This document shows positions 12,771 through 24,999 of a stretch of DNA of 64,000 nt, piece after piece; the first letter of the stretch is position 1, and every line of letters starts with the position of its first letter. A program made the translations under genes and the position numbers. Under the pieces are notes generated by a model. It was not told the origin of the DNA. It worked only from the letters and a program-made list of their open reading frames with translations, and did not search any database. This DNA comes from Bryoerythrophyllum caledonicum (taxonomy: Eukaryota > Streptophyta > Bryopsida > Pottiales > Pottiaceae). The stretch spans positions 18,588,593-18,652,592 of the forward strand of contig OZ020516.1 of assembly GCA_963971425.1 (NCBI GenBank), read 5' to 3'.

Positions 12771-14345
12771 CAATCTGGAGTCAAACGTGTGCTGGGAGAT
12801 GAGCCCGATTTTGGTGGTGTTGTTGTTGGTAAACGGTGCAGTTCTTTTGAGGAGATTTATTCTACCTTGTCATCGTCAATGATTTCCGTTCCTGATAATC
12901 GAATGGAACCTAGTTCGTATTTGATTTAAGATGGTGATGTGCAAATCTCGGAAATTAGTTTGACATGATTCCAAAGTGAAAATGTCTCTGAGATTGAACC
13001 TGCTATCACAAAGGAGGTTCCTGATGTTGTGAATGAGAGTAGTAGTTTAGGCTCGATGGAACAAAATCGGGAACAAACTATTCTAAATGAAGTACAAGAA
13101 CTCGCATCTACGGATGTAGAGGTACAAGAACCTACATCTACGGATGTGGATTTAGGTTTTGATGAATTTAATCAACCCGCTTTTGATCGGGAAATGCAAG
13201 CGTTTTAGAAAAAACTGCACCTTGAAGAGCAATTCCTGGGTAAAAAAGAGATTCAATGAGTGGCGATTGAAGTCCAGTTTAGACGTTTCAGTTTCACTGG
13301 AATCAATTCCCTTGCAGAGTTTCTCTACAAATTCTTCTATGTTTTAAAGAAAAAGAACGGCAAATACCATCCATCGCAGTCAATCATGGGCATTTACAAA
13401 GGCTTCAATTGCATATTTTGTGCTGTTCAAAGGGATAGGATTAATGTTATTGGGATCAATGAGCCTCAATTTGTCATGCATGCGCATCTCAACTTTGGAA
13501 GAGTTAACAAATCTATGATTCTTGCCATGAAGAAGAGTATCATGAATGGAGCGAACAAGGCTCAAAGGAAGGTTGACTATTTCACAGATGAAGATGAAAC
13601 TAAGGAGGATTTTAGCACATCTCGATCATCAGGCAAACTCTCCTAACGGTGTTCAGAACAAATTTTTTGTTTTTGCTGGGGTGTTTTTATCATTCGTGGT
13701 GATCGGGAGCTTTGGCAACTACGCTTGATTGATTTCACTCTTGGATGCGATGAGCAAGGCAAAGAGGTCTTAAGGTATACCGAGCCTACTTCTAAGAATC
13801 ATCAACCAAGTTTGACAAAATATCAACAGGAGCATTTCAGAGAGTCAGTTTATTCCTATGACCTTGATGTGATCAATACGTTTAAGGTTTTATCAGTGCA
13901 CATGCCACAAAATTTGCCAAGTTCTGCTCATCTGTTCATATCTCCGATTCAGAATCCCAAGGATCGTGTATGGTTCAGGGCAAAGATCAATTTGGGCGAG
14001 TGCAAACTACGTAATTCTCTTCGTGATATGGCGTCTGTTAGTGGTTTAGTGGGTGATTATACAAATAAGTCAAGACGCAAAACTGCAATGACAAGAATGA
14101 GCATAGCACAGGTTCCTTTGGCAACCATTGTAGCAAATACTGGTCATAAGAAAGTGAATAGTTTGCAGCAGTATGATCAATCAGGTATACTGAAGACAAG
14201 GGCTGCACAAGCTTTAGCTAGGCCAGAAAATGGAATGCCCAAGGATTTTCAATCTCACTATGAAATTGAATTAACAGAGTAGAACCATGCCAACAATACA
14301 ATTGGATGTTCAATTGTGGTGAATGGAGACCTTCGTCAACAGAAC
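12726..14345 (+). pseudogene. Crypton-type tyrosine recombinase (DUF3504/ZMYM-like), decayed
   Basis: One plus-strand frame runs from about 12726 to 14282 and is interrupted by stops at 12927, about 12966, about 13206, 13257 and 13644. The C-terminal part matches the DUF3504 family, the catalytic domain of Crypton transposons and ZMYM/QRICH1 proteins. Visible are the first-arginine region (RGDRELWQLR, about 13705), the box-II region NKSRRKTAM (about 14067), and the TGHKKVNSLQQYD tail carrying the GH and the tyrosine nucleophile (about 14140-14175). The usual box-II histidine of HxxR is a lysine here. The N-terminal third is acidic and low complexity. A RadA fragment on the other strand abuts or overlaps the start. 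The multiple stops make it a pseudogene. Confidence 0.8.
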
Positions 14346-14977
14346 TAAATGCAACCTCTAGTAAACTTCTTGGTCCTTCATCAAATGTGGTTTCTGCACC
14401 TTCATCAAGTGAAGCGGTTGTAGTTTCATTCTCTACATCAATATTGCGTCGAACTAATGAACAACGTTCCACTGACATTCAACAACCATTGGCAGGTATT
14501 GAACAACCATTCATTTGAGAGAAATTCACGCTGAGCGACAAATATTCAAAACAAGGAAATTAGAGAGAGAACTGGTTTTGTTCGTTACAAGATCCCGTGT
14601 GTGCACTCACATTGCCGCCCTCATGGTCACTACAGTGCAAACAACATGCATCTCCATCATTAAACAAAGTATCAAAAGTGCAGGGCTCCACCCGCGATAC
14701 TTCTCAGTAATGTCATCGACGGATCCAGTGCTAGGGGTTCATACTCGTGTATGAGGATGCAAGCCAATACAAGAAAGCAATTGCAAATATTACAAGGAGG
14801 CTTGTAAATACCTTCCCCATGAAATGAGCCCAAACACAAGAAAATGCATCAAGAATCACTCTTTATCAATGTTTGTGAATGGACGGTGGTAAATATCACG
14901 CCTTCCTAGACTATCAAAACTAACAAAACACTATACACCTTCTTAGACCACCTTTTGTTGCAACTGGAACCAAGAGG
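14346..14977. other. Non-coding DNA
   Basis: Short plus-strand frames (14306-14518, 14515-14754) are not recognised. The rest holds nothing identifiable. Confidence 0.45.
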
Positions 14978-17135
14978 TTACATCAACTCCTGAGATAGCG
15001 AACTCACTAAGTAAGGACTCACTAAGGACAACTGGGCATACTCTCTCTTGCAACCTTCATCGCTGGTGCCAAAGCAAGCAAACCCAAAATCAATAAATCC
15101 AACACTCACTTGTTGTCCCTGTGCAACCAAGATATTACTAGGCCGAATGTCACCATGAAGAATCCCACACTGGTGCATAGCAGCAAGGGCATCAAATATC
15201 TCCTCCACCACTTCTTGGGACAAAGGTCCTACATACCCATGCTCAGATGTGTAAGTACCCACCTACATCACATATAAAAAAATATGGCCTCCTGCACAAT
15301 AACCAATAGCCAATAACCTTCTTAACAATGTATAAGCTTCCTTAGTGAGCAACACACGATAAGCAATGAGCAAGCTTAACTATTAAGCAATACACAAAAA
15401 GCAAGTTTAGTAACATACCCATTCCAATTTCATAACCGTCGAATTCCTCCGTGGCAATGTACATGACTGTTCCCCCAACAATAGTCCCATATGAAACTAG
15501 CTGTGGTACATACTTGCCCCAAAACTCCTTCAACATGTCATAGGCCCAAACCTCTCTCATGAGAGCCTGAACAAACAACAAAATTTACATGCGTGGAACA
15601 AATAGATCTAGAGCTGTCATAGACGCGGATTTCATCAAAATATAAAGGTTCACAAAGAGGCTCACCTCAGCACGATCTGAACCAATAGGCGCCAGCTTAA
15701 CAACAATGCTTTGGTCCTTATAGGTGCCTCGAACAACTTTGCCACTCCAACCTGTAGCAAAGTGATGCCGTGCCAAATGTAGAAGTTCAGCTGGAGTCTC
15801 TGGCAAACCATCCCCAGCACATCCTTGGCTCCTGCAAAAGAACAAAGTGGACATTGTAATATAAGATAATTATAGTAACTCACTACATGGATCATTGACC
15901 TAGCCACATGATGCACAATAATTACTAAATTCAGATCCTCAAACATCATATCATAGATGTACCAACAAAATTTATAGAAATGGTGATAGATTACATTCAT
16001 GGACTCCCTTGATTCACAAATCTCAATAGGCAACAAGAATCTCAAGAGGCAATGGGAATCTCAAGTAGAACAAGTTTTGGCATATTGGTGACTTACCAAG
16101 TCACCATACCCCGCAATGGCGGTTTACCACTTCTTTGTTTCTCCTTTCCCTTCTTGTCACCTTTAGAACCCTGGCTCTTCAAACTTCCTAGAGTAGGGGT
16201 CGGTGAAATGCATCTGGGAACTACAAAAGCACAAACTTGTTAATATTGTCACAAAGTTAATACTATGCAACAAACTCAATAACAAATGGAATCATGGTGA
16301 AAGCTAATACCACAATTCATACCTGCCATCTTGAACTCACGTGGTTCATCAGTTGCTCTCTGCAACATGTACGCAAGAACACCAAGGAATCTGGCACTCG
16401 TGCTAGGAATGCCTTCAGAAATGACCAACGTCTCACCAGATATCCCTTCACGGTGAGCAACATATGTCAAGTCGAATGACGAAAGTATCCCCCATGCCAA
16501 ATTCAAGCGGACCATGTACCCATACAGTTGATGAACAGGCTCAAACGTCACAACATCCTCAGAGGAGGACTCAAGCCCAGGAGGCCCACCAAACGTCTGT
16601 CCTAGTAGATCTAAACGAGGTATGGCCGAATCCACGTTCCTCCTGAAGACTGCAGGCTTCTTCATTTCAACCACCAGAATTCGTTTGTCGTTTGATCAAT
16701 CAGTACCATGTCAGCTCTCTGGGAAGATGAAGCTGCCAGTAACGCCGCTCGCTCGTCAGCTCCCACATCAGGACCCGGAGAACTCCTCGCTGACACCTCC
16801 GTTAATACGTCCATGTTGATTCCAAGAACAAAACCAACCTGCGTAAGGGCAACCTTGAAAAGAAAAGACGCATTACTCTCGGTATTCTCCCTTACACTCA
16901 GGAGCGCCAAGTTATATGGAGCCAGATAGGGGGAAGAGTCGTCGCATCCCCCAACGAACTCATCGACAGCACGAGGAAGATCTTCCCAATAGGCAAGAAA
17001 TGAGAGAGAATCAGGTTCATTTCTCTTGCTGGGAGTAGGCCCAAAATCGGTAACATTATAGGGAAGTCTTTGCTGGAGCCACTGTCTTCTGGTCAAGAGA
17101 TTCGCGGTTGTGAGATTCCTGCCAGGCCCAGCCAT
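14978..17135 (-). CDS. Protein kinase with N-terminal PD-(D/E)XK-like region; frameshift in exon 1
   Basis: Five exons with GT/AG borders: 17135-16323, 16220-16097, 15831-15666, 15566-15419, 15262-14978. Exon 1 encodes an N-terminal region of about 270 residues. Near residue 142 it reads RADMVLID and shortly after VVEMKKP, the D...ExK pattern of PD-(D/E)XK nucleases. A one-base frameshift near 16,680 separates the two. Exon 2 is basic (GSKGDKKGKEK). Exons 3-5 form a kinase domain: GWSGKV glycine loop, IVVKL lysine, REV helix-C glutamate, catalytic HGDIRPSN and metal-binding IDFG. The enzyme would phosphorylate proteins, but its substrate is unknown. Nuclease-kinase fusions are described among Crinkler-like effectors and their transposon relatives. 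The frameshift may be a real lesion or a sequence error. Confidence 0.75.
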
Positions 17136-18661
17136 CTCCCATACAACATTTCAAGCCAATTCACTACAATTCGAACTGAAAATTAGCAACCAAAATTAGC
17201 GAATCACAATAAGACGCATGAACAAGAATTGCAGAACAAAACGGCAGAAAGCAGCATGAACCTCACATACCCTAAACCGCAAAGAAACACAGGTACGAAT
17301 AAAAACTGCATATAGATATAACAAAACAGGACACAACCACAGGTTTGCAATCCAAGGTCCAACTAAAACTAAAAGATGTCCTCATTGAACAGCCACGCTA
17401 CAACTCACCAGAATCTGACGCGCAGCACCCACGACCCCGCAACACACACAGTCCGCAGCAAGATTCTCCTGCGAAATTCAAACACGAGCACCAACACTCA
17501 ATCACATACCAAAATTACAAGAAATATCGCAGAAATTCAATTGCCCAGGACTTCACGCCAAATTGCGCGCGAGGAAATAAGGTCGTCCTGTGCAGGATGA
17601 GCTATTCGCCTCTCCGGTGATCAAATAATAGTTTCTTCATCTACAAGCGCGCAATTCCAAGGCCACAGTCCGTATAAACAGTGCCCAGATCACATATCTC
17701 TCGAACGGCACCATACACCTAACTATGTTTCCGAACGAAATAAAGAGCAAAATATCTGCGTGAATATTTCCGCTAAACTTCTTACTGCAATAATCCAAAG
17801 AGTCTATCGCAATGAGGAAGGAAACGAAACATACCATCTTCTCGCAAATTCTCATCAAGAAAGCAAGGAGAGAAGACCCGAAGAACCCTAACTCCAATAA
17901 AAAGTGATTACAGCCTTCACTGCAATGAGTGACCCTAATGCAGACCCACAAACACTTCTACTTGGTGCATTCCTAACTTCTAATTGACTTCGTCTCAGCT
18001 ATGCTCTTCAAGAAAACTCCATACAACACGATCAGTCCTAAAAAATAAGTGATGCAAATGCTACACACAAACAGTTAAACCTACACGAGAGAGTAAACAA
18101 ACGAAAATCCGTCAACATCAACACCCTAACAAGTCAGTGGTTCATACCGATATCACCGCTGACCTATCCGCAAGAACAATCCAACCACCCTAACCTAGAC
18201 GGAAGCGTAACCTGGAATTTTACAATTTATTTCTCCAGAATTCCATACAGACCGAACCCTGAGTAACAACATCTCCATTAACTCACTCTCTTCCGAAAAA
18301 ATCTTAAGAGAATAAAACACGATCAGTCCTCAGAAATAAGTGATGCAAATGCTACACACAAACAGTAAATCCTAGACGAGAGAGTAAACAACAGAAGCTA
18401 CATTTTTTCAAGAATGTTGTCAAACCAAACCCAAAGTTGCAAGCAACCCCAAAGCGGCGATGATCACTCTAACACAAACCGAAACGGAATTCAACACTGA
18501 CGCCAAAAATCTAGAGAAATATTTCGTCGAAAGAAAATCTTCTAGTGTTGAAAAATGCACAAATACATCAACGGCTCTCCCCGACCTAGACCTGAGGACC
18601 TCGAAGATTAGGATTAGATTTCCTGGGCGACCATCCCCAGCAAACTCTTTCTTGCTCCTAG
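17136..18661 (-). other. Probable 5'-UTR intron of the kinase gene, with an internal duplication
   Basis: Non-coding DNA lies between the kinase start codon and two candidate leader exons. Two similar segments of about 80 bp (18,025-18,105 and 18,316-18,395, both starting AACACGATCAGTCCT) sit about 290 bp apart in direct orientation. The intron assignment rests on the splice-donor-like sequence in the leader exons and is inferred. Confidence 0.4.
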
Positions 18662-19204
18662 AAACCTGACACGAAACCCTAGCTAACTATCACTAGCTCC
18701 AAACTGCACCAAATCACACGCCGAGTGGCTCAAAAGAAAGAGAATCAGCTTGGCTTACCTGTGAGACGGGGGTCGCGATTCGGGCTGGCAAAGGAGCACG
18801 CCGATGAAGGTGCCGCAGCGGAGACGAGAGCTTTCGAGAGTGTAGCTCGTCGAGGGCGGTGTTGAAGAAGAGGACACAAACTCGCGGGTGCACCTTAAGA
18901 TGTTACATTCTACATATTTTGCAGAAACCTGTGCAGAAACCTGACACGAAACCCTAGCTAACTATCACTAGCTCCAAACTGCACCAAATTACACGCAGAG
19001 TGGCTCAAAAGAAAGAGAACCAGCTTGGCTTACCTGTGAGTCGGGGGTCGCACTTCGGGCTGGCAAAGAGCACGCCGATGAAAGTGCCATAGTGGAGACG
19101 AGAGCTTTGGAGAGTGTGGATATCTATGAAGGCTCGCGGAGGGCGGTGTTGACAGAAACCCGCGGCTGCACCTTAAGATGTTACATTCTACATATTTTGT
19201 AGAC
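18662..19204 (-). repeat. Tandem duplication of a kinase-gene leader/promoter segment
   Basis: Two direct copies (about 18,662-18,929 and 18,944-19,204) share long near-identical stretches. Read on the minus strand, each carries a donor-like CTCACAG|GTAAGCC and a GC-rich leader. This fits a duplicated transcription start and first non-coding exon of the kinase gene. They differ by small substitutions and indels. Confidence 0.55.
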
Positions 19205-20078
19205 ATTGAATCCAGGGTCTATGAATTTCGTGATTGTAGCGGTTTTGGGTGTGATAACGGGCTTAGGTAGGGGAAGACGAGCCGACGAAAGATCTTTCGT
19301 CACGTCCGTTGTACATTTGTCGTTCACGATGCTTGATATATCGTTTAATAGAGGGTTAGTTGGGAACCGTATGTACGTATTTTACTTGGAAGAACACAAA
19401 ACATTTGTTAACTCTCAAACGACACAACGTGCCAGTGGTGGCCACGGTATTCTACCCGTATAATGGCGTATTTGAACATAACAAAGTTCAGATTTTGAAA
19501 TGACCTCCAAATGAAGATATTAGTTGAAGAATTCTCAATCCAAGGGTGTAAGTCTTGCTAACTTTGATACAATCTTATGTATTCCACAAAGTGAAATATG
19601 GTCAGGTATATATGATTTCCGTCTTACGTTCTAAGGATTAAAACTTACACCTTGGAATCTAACATCTCTCATGAGGAAGGTCTGAATCTTATCATGTTTG
19701 GTTTGCAAAATGGAGGAAGTGTTGAAGCGGCTTGCGTTGTGGGCTTCGTCGACGGCTCCTTGACAAGAATTTCATGGTGTGGCTTGCTTGCACTCTTTGT
19801 GCAGTTGCTGGCAGTACGTGCAAGCAAGAACAAAGACACGCGTGAAGAGGCGCTCATTTCCCGGCATATATCATAATGGTCATATAATATTATGTTTATA
19901 ATGGTCATATTTGTTTTATTAAACCATTGTAACAGTTGTTGCACTCATTCAGCCCGGTCACTACAGTCAATCCGGGTTCGTGGTGTCAGGGCCCGATTTT
20001 AGGCTTGACACCGCAAAGAACGGCCCTTCTCCCCAAGCGCCTTTTTGCCTCTAAGCGCCCTTCTTCGCACCATAACGT
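19205..20078. other. Non-coding DNA left of the hAT element
   Basis: Short frames at 19206-19463 and 19652-19876 have no recognisable family. A small inverted repeat (GTGTCA ... TGACAC) lies near 19,985-20,010. No similarity to the DNA right of the hAT element (32,135 onward) is seen. Confidence 0.4.
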
Positions 20079-20165
20079 CAGGGTTGTCATAACGGACGGG
20101 TTGAGGTGATCGGACGGGACAACCGGACGGGCGGTCCGGACGGCACGGACGGACGGTTCGGACGG
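20079..20165 (+). repeat. Left terminal and subterminal repeats of the hAT element
   Basis: The terminal CAGGGTTGTCATA is followed within 85 bp by at least six GGACGG hexamers, several as CCGGACGG or CGGACGG. Arrays of short motifs next to the TIR are the usual transposase-binding sites of hAT elements such as Ac. Confidence 0.6.
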
Positions 20166-20261
20166 ATTGCCCGAAGTGCGCCCAATAATTTTTGGCAAGT
20201 AAGAAATTTTTACTGTGATCGCCACGTCACATACGGACGTGTCACGCCACCGTGGCACTAG

Positions 20262-20345
20262 GGCGGGGACGTCACAATGAGGGGCGGAGACGTCTACGCC
20301 CCTGGGGCGGGGACGTCCCCGCCTCTCATGTAGGCGTCCACGCCC
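20262..20345. repeat. GC-rich palindrome cluster 1 (left subterminal)
   Basis: Three copies of the GCGGGGACGT / GCGGAGACGT motif, one a full palindrome (GGGCGGGGACGTCCCCGCC), plus a degenerate GGCGTCCACGCCCC. The cluster starts about 180 bp from the left end and about 220 bp downstream of the transposase stop. Confidence 0.6.
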
Positions 20346-20563
20346 CTGCATCATTGAGCGGATAGGCCTTAATGTCTGGAAGCAAAATCTGTTTATTACA
20401 TTAAAAAGTAATACAATAAAACAACAATTCCCTAATCTCATACTTCCAAACCAAGTACTATCTTGTAGTTATCTAAGAAACCTTTTTCTCTCCTAGCTTC
20501 TTCTATGAATTATCACAACTCTCTTGATTTCGCATACATATATGTAGTTACTTTTCTTGTCCT

Positions 20564-23500
20564 TTAATTATTCAAACGGCCCGATCTGCGCACTCCTTCG
20601 GTGGACGGGCCACCCATAACCGCATCTTGAAGGACGATATCATCATCATCTGGTGCCTCATCGCAATCTGGACGGTTGTCATCATCAGCTCCTTCACCAC
20701 TCTCATCTGAGAATTCTCTATTGCTATTATCCGTAGTCCAAAAGCCCTCTATTTCAGAGTTGTCATTGCGAAGCTTGACGACTGTTTCACCATCGCAACG
20801 CGAGCGTCTGAATCTCTTTTGTCGATGTGCGTGAGGATCATCGCCGTCGGAATTTATGGTTGGGCCGCTGGTAGGACGAATTTCTCGATTCGGAACAACA
20901 AACGCCGGAGTTGTTGAAGAGCATCCTGGAACATACGTGTCTAAAAACGGTTGTACAACCACGTTCGGATCTCGTGCCCCTATTCCAAAAAGGGGACGTC
21001 TACGATGCCTTGAGGAGGATGCTTCGCCGGTGTTTCTTCATTCACGGCCTCTAGCCGCTCCACGGCCTCTAGACCCTCCACGAGCATTAGTCCTTGCACT
21101 CGGTTGTATATATTGACCCATTGGATGAAGAGGCGTCCTTGTAGCGGCCAAAGGGGGTCTGCCATTTCTGGTAGTAGTAGCGGAAGTGTTTAGACCCATC
21201 CCCTCAACGCCTACACTTTGTTGAAAAGGTCCATTCATGGCATTCGCCGTTCTAGGAGAAGAAGAATTCCGGGAAGGCGGCGTTGGTACATTCTGGTCAT
21301 TGATAACCATAGGCAACACCACAACCGGAGATGGTTGTCGCTCAAGGTCCTCTGTGAATGCAAAAGCATCATCGGGGTCTACATATTCCGGGTCAAAACG
21401 CTTTCGTTGATTAACAACCCTTTCATTTCTTCGAGTCGTCCCTACAATTGTTGTGTTTACAACATTTGCGTTAGAGTCTCCTTGAACGACTCCAGTGCTA
21501 TGAAATGATGCACCCATTCCAATAGGGCTCTCTTGGCCATACCGGTTTTCAACCAATGCTTGGTTGTTTCGAGTCGCAGTATTTACTGCGTTCTCTCTCG
21601 CTCCGTTGTTGTCGCCATCTCCATTTCCACCACCATTGTCTGATGGGGAATTGTCCTCATCGCGAACATTCCCGACATTGCCCCCCCCCCCGTTTCAGGC
21701 TCTTCAAGGTTAGTCACATTTGGGATGTCGCTCTCTGAGGAAGTAGACAAAGGTTGCACTTCATGAATGCCCTCATTTTGATGAAAATGAGGCAAAGGAC
21801 TGCGACGAGGACTTTGATTCCAAGGTCCCCAACGACCTTGAGCCAATTCTTCTTCCACATCGTCATCATCTCCGTAATAGTTTCTCGTTTCCTCAAGATG
21901 ATCGGCGCCTTCCGCCCAAAGATTAGGGTGTCCACGGTACTCCAGCGGAGTGCGGGGAGTTGCCATATTGTGCTCCTCCTCTTCCTCGGCTATCAACACA
22001 TCAAATTCACGATTAGGTTCACCCACCGGGACCGGCCGTAGGGCATCTGGGTCGGAATCCTCGGAGTGAATATTCGCATCGTACCATCGAACAGGATCGG
22101 CCCCCGGTCTTTGTTGAAGGCATCGGCTATTGGTATAAATATACACCAATGACGCAGCCTTTTCTGCCGCTAATCGATTTCGGCTCTTGTTGTGGACAAA
22201 CGAGTACATACTCCAATTTCGTTTGCAAGAGCTAGCTGAACACGTAAGGGCTAGAATACGAACAGCTATTTTAGACAATGCCTTGTCTGCGATCCTGGCC
22301 CACCATTGGTGGAGTTGAAGCTTTGTCTGGCGGATGTAAGATGCCTCGGTAGGGCCATATGGTCCTGTGCCCTCCTCGTACTGTGTTAACTCATATTGGA
22401 CGTCCTCATATGAGACTTCCAATACCTCCATCATTTTGCCAACAATCCGATTCAATGCTCTTTGTGCGATTCCGTCAGCCCTAAGCGCCACATTATCCTT
22501 GAGGTACGGATTCAAAAGAGCCCCGACGTAGTGAACATCGGTAAAAACCATTTGCCACCGGGCATCAAAAGATTGATCAAGAGTGGATGCTATGTTAGCT
22601 CGTAGAGTAAAGGGTGACTCTCTCAAAGAGTACACGTGTTCTCGCAAATTATGCATCACGAGCCACGCACGACCCATGGTTGGTTTGCGGCCATCAAACA
22701 CACGCAATGCCTTCAAAACATCCCCAGTCATGTGCACGTAATTCTGACATCGTTGCCAAAAGGCCACATCTTCGATGGTCAGCACCACATTACGTGTTGC
22801 GGTTGCTGCTTGCTCTCCATTTTGTTTGTTCCGTAGGGTTGCAAAGTAGTTTACAACACGGGGGTGGTCTTTCAACTGCTCCAACACTCCTTTGAGTCTC
22901 ACCAATCGATCCAACATAAAGAAATTACAAGCAAAGCGGGTTTCAGTGGGCACTACAATATGCAGGTTTGGACTCAACTCACGAAGTGTTCCCATTGTCG
23001 AATAGTGGTTTCTAATATATTTGCACAATTTCTTTGCCCTCTCTATTAAATCTTTAAATTCTTGGACCTTCGCCCAATCTTCCAACATGAGATCCAATGC
23101 ATGTGCCATGCACCCCTACTTGTGAATGTGCGGGTATGTGAGAATAATATCATCCATCGCTCCAAGCATGTTGGGAGCATTGTCTGTAAAAATCTGTGTC
23201 ACATTCTTGGAACCCACCTTCTCAATGTAAACTTTCACTTGGTCCGCTATGTACCGCATGGACTTCTTCTCACCACTGGTGTCTATGCTCCCCAAGAATA
23301 CGTCACCAGTGGGGCACGACATCATTAAATTCATGAGGGGCCTCCGATGGACATCATCCCAACCATCCGTGCATATCGACACCCCATAATTCTTGATGGC
23401 AAAACCAACTTTGGCTTCAATCTCTTTCTCAATTTGCAACCTCTTAGGTTCAATCAATCTAGTCCTCAACTGGTGATATGTAGGAGGAGTGTACTCAAAC

Positions 23501-24099
23501 TTTGCCATAGATGTCGCCCTCACTGCATCGATGAACGCTTGATTTCGCGCCACATTAAAAGGCACATTCGCTTGATAGAAAAAAGTCGCCCACTTCTCAT
23601 CAAGTTCCTTCCTCTTTGCAATGTTAAAAGCATCAAGCATCCGTTGTTGATGTAGTTGCCCAGATCTAGTGGAATTCGAGGCGGTAAGACCACCCGACAC
23701 ATGTTCGCGGTCGTTTCCTTCAGAGAGATTAGGCACTCCTTCCTGAGGCCCACTTGTTACCCCACCCGCCACATTATTTTGAGCGTCGGATTGGTTTGAA
23801 GTGTCAATAGTTGGTGCCCTCGATGGACCACCCGGGCCTGAATCTCCGCCATACATGTCCCCGCCCGTCATTCGTTGCGGAACAATGTTTCCACAATTGG
23901 CAAATCGACTTCGCACATAGGGGGGTAGGCTACGACAAATCGACCTCTCTGACTTGGCGCCGTATCCAAAGTGAGCGAACGCACGCTCACGTTTATAGCT
24001 AAAAGTGTAGTTACAGAAAACACAACTCACTTTGCCCCCGTTGTCACCAAAATTATACCAAGGTTCCCATTCTTTTGTTTGCTTCCTTTGACTTCCCAT
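20564..24099 (-). pseudogene. hAT transposase (BED finger, DUF659, hAT dimerisation), decayed
   Basis: The ATG at 24099 opens a frame that encodes a BED-like finger (CVFCNYTF... residues about 28-50), a linker rich in G, S and N, a DUF659 core (ICTDGWDDVHRRPLMN, then IFTDNAPNML), the CMAHALDLMLEDW segment, and a C-terminal hAT dimerisation region (WWARIADKALSKIAVRILAL, then the RNWSMYSFVHNKSRNRL part). A long acidic, N/G-rich tail follows. Three lesions lie in an otherwise coherent frame: TAG at 23116-23118 (codon 328), a shift in an 11-base C run at 21681-21691, and TGA at 21038-21040. DUF659/hAT proteins cut and paste elements with CAGGG-type ends like those flanking this one. Confidence 0.88.
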
Positions 24100-24397
24100 T
24101 GCATTCACGGCTTATGCCAAATAATGTGCAAGTCCCGTCTAAGCCAAATCCGGAGCTAGTTATAGTATAGAATCAGGTGAAAATGTGAGGTCTGATAGCG
24201 CTGGTGCAATGCTTGAACCAATTTCTACATCACCTCAGCCGCACACCAGTGCCGCCTGCCACCCAAGTAGACTCGCAAGGAGCTCAAACTGAATTGAGGT
24301 CCAAGGGATAGAGGCCAAGGTGACAAGCGTAAGGACAATCGGCCCTCCCCGAACCTTTTATACACAAGCCAAGAACGGGTGGGACCTGAAGTGCCAA

Positions 24398-24510
24398 GGG
24401 CGGGGACGTCTCCGCCCCTACCGGATAAGGGCGGGGACGTCTCCGCCCCCCAGGGCAGGGCGGAGACGTCCCCGGCCTTACTTGGGCAGGGGCTGGGACG
24501 TCTCCCCAAC
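24398..24510. repeat. GC-rich palindrome cluster 2 (upstream of transposase)
   Basis: Four copies of the GGGCGG(G/A)GACGTC(T/C)CCGCCC palindrome, spaced 30-36 bp apart, starting about 300 bp upstream of the transposase start codon. The position suggests a promoter or transposase-binding role. Confidence 0.6.
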
Positions 24511-24999
24511 CCAGGAGGAGGAGGCTTTTGGGGCATTTTGGGTGCTTAGGCACTCCTCCTCTCCATGAGGAGGGTGGAGGTTTTAATATAGGGTACCTTA
24601 TTTTTGGTTCCGACAAGATTGCGATGCACTTAAAATTAGACGCAGGTTATGTCTACGAAGGAAGGCTTTCGGGAAAGTACTACTTTTGTCCTCTGACCGC
24701 ATGCTCTCCAATAATGAACACCTTTATTAGCTCCCTAATAAACCAAGTAGTGGATAGCATGGGAGCTATGCAAGTCCCCATCCATAACGGGTAGTATAAG
24801 CCTCTAGTAGAATGTAATGTGCAAGTTCTCTAAATATATAATTTAAACACAATTGCCCCACAAAAGATTAGGAATGTACCACATACCATGAAAGCAAAAA
24901 AATAAACCAAGTAGTGGATAGCATGGGAGCTATGCAAGTCCCCATCCATAACGGGTAGTATAAGCCTCTAGTAGAATGTAATGTGCAAGTTCTCTAAAT
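24511..24999. repeat. Duplicated non-coding blocks inside the hAT element
   Basis: Block A (24,511-24,745) recurs in diverged form at 26,080-26,345. Both contain CACTCCTC, TTATTTTTGGTTCCGACAAG and AACACCTTTATTAGCTCCCT. Block B (24,746-24,835), which contains GGATAGCATGGGAGCTATGC, is repeated almost exactly at 24,907-24,999 and in part near 26,785. The blocks lie next to palindrome clusters, so the cluster plus blocks may have been copied as one unit. Confidence 0.6.

Noticed and set aside
24225..24616. Proline/glycine-rich protein frames over the palindrome cluster
   Set aside because: The open frames are a by-product of the GC-rich repeats, which lack stops on both strands. The same effect is seen at 25,729-26,165.
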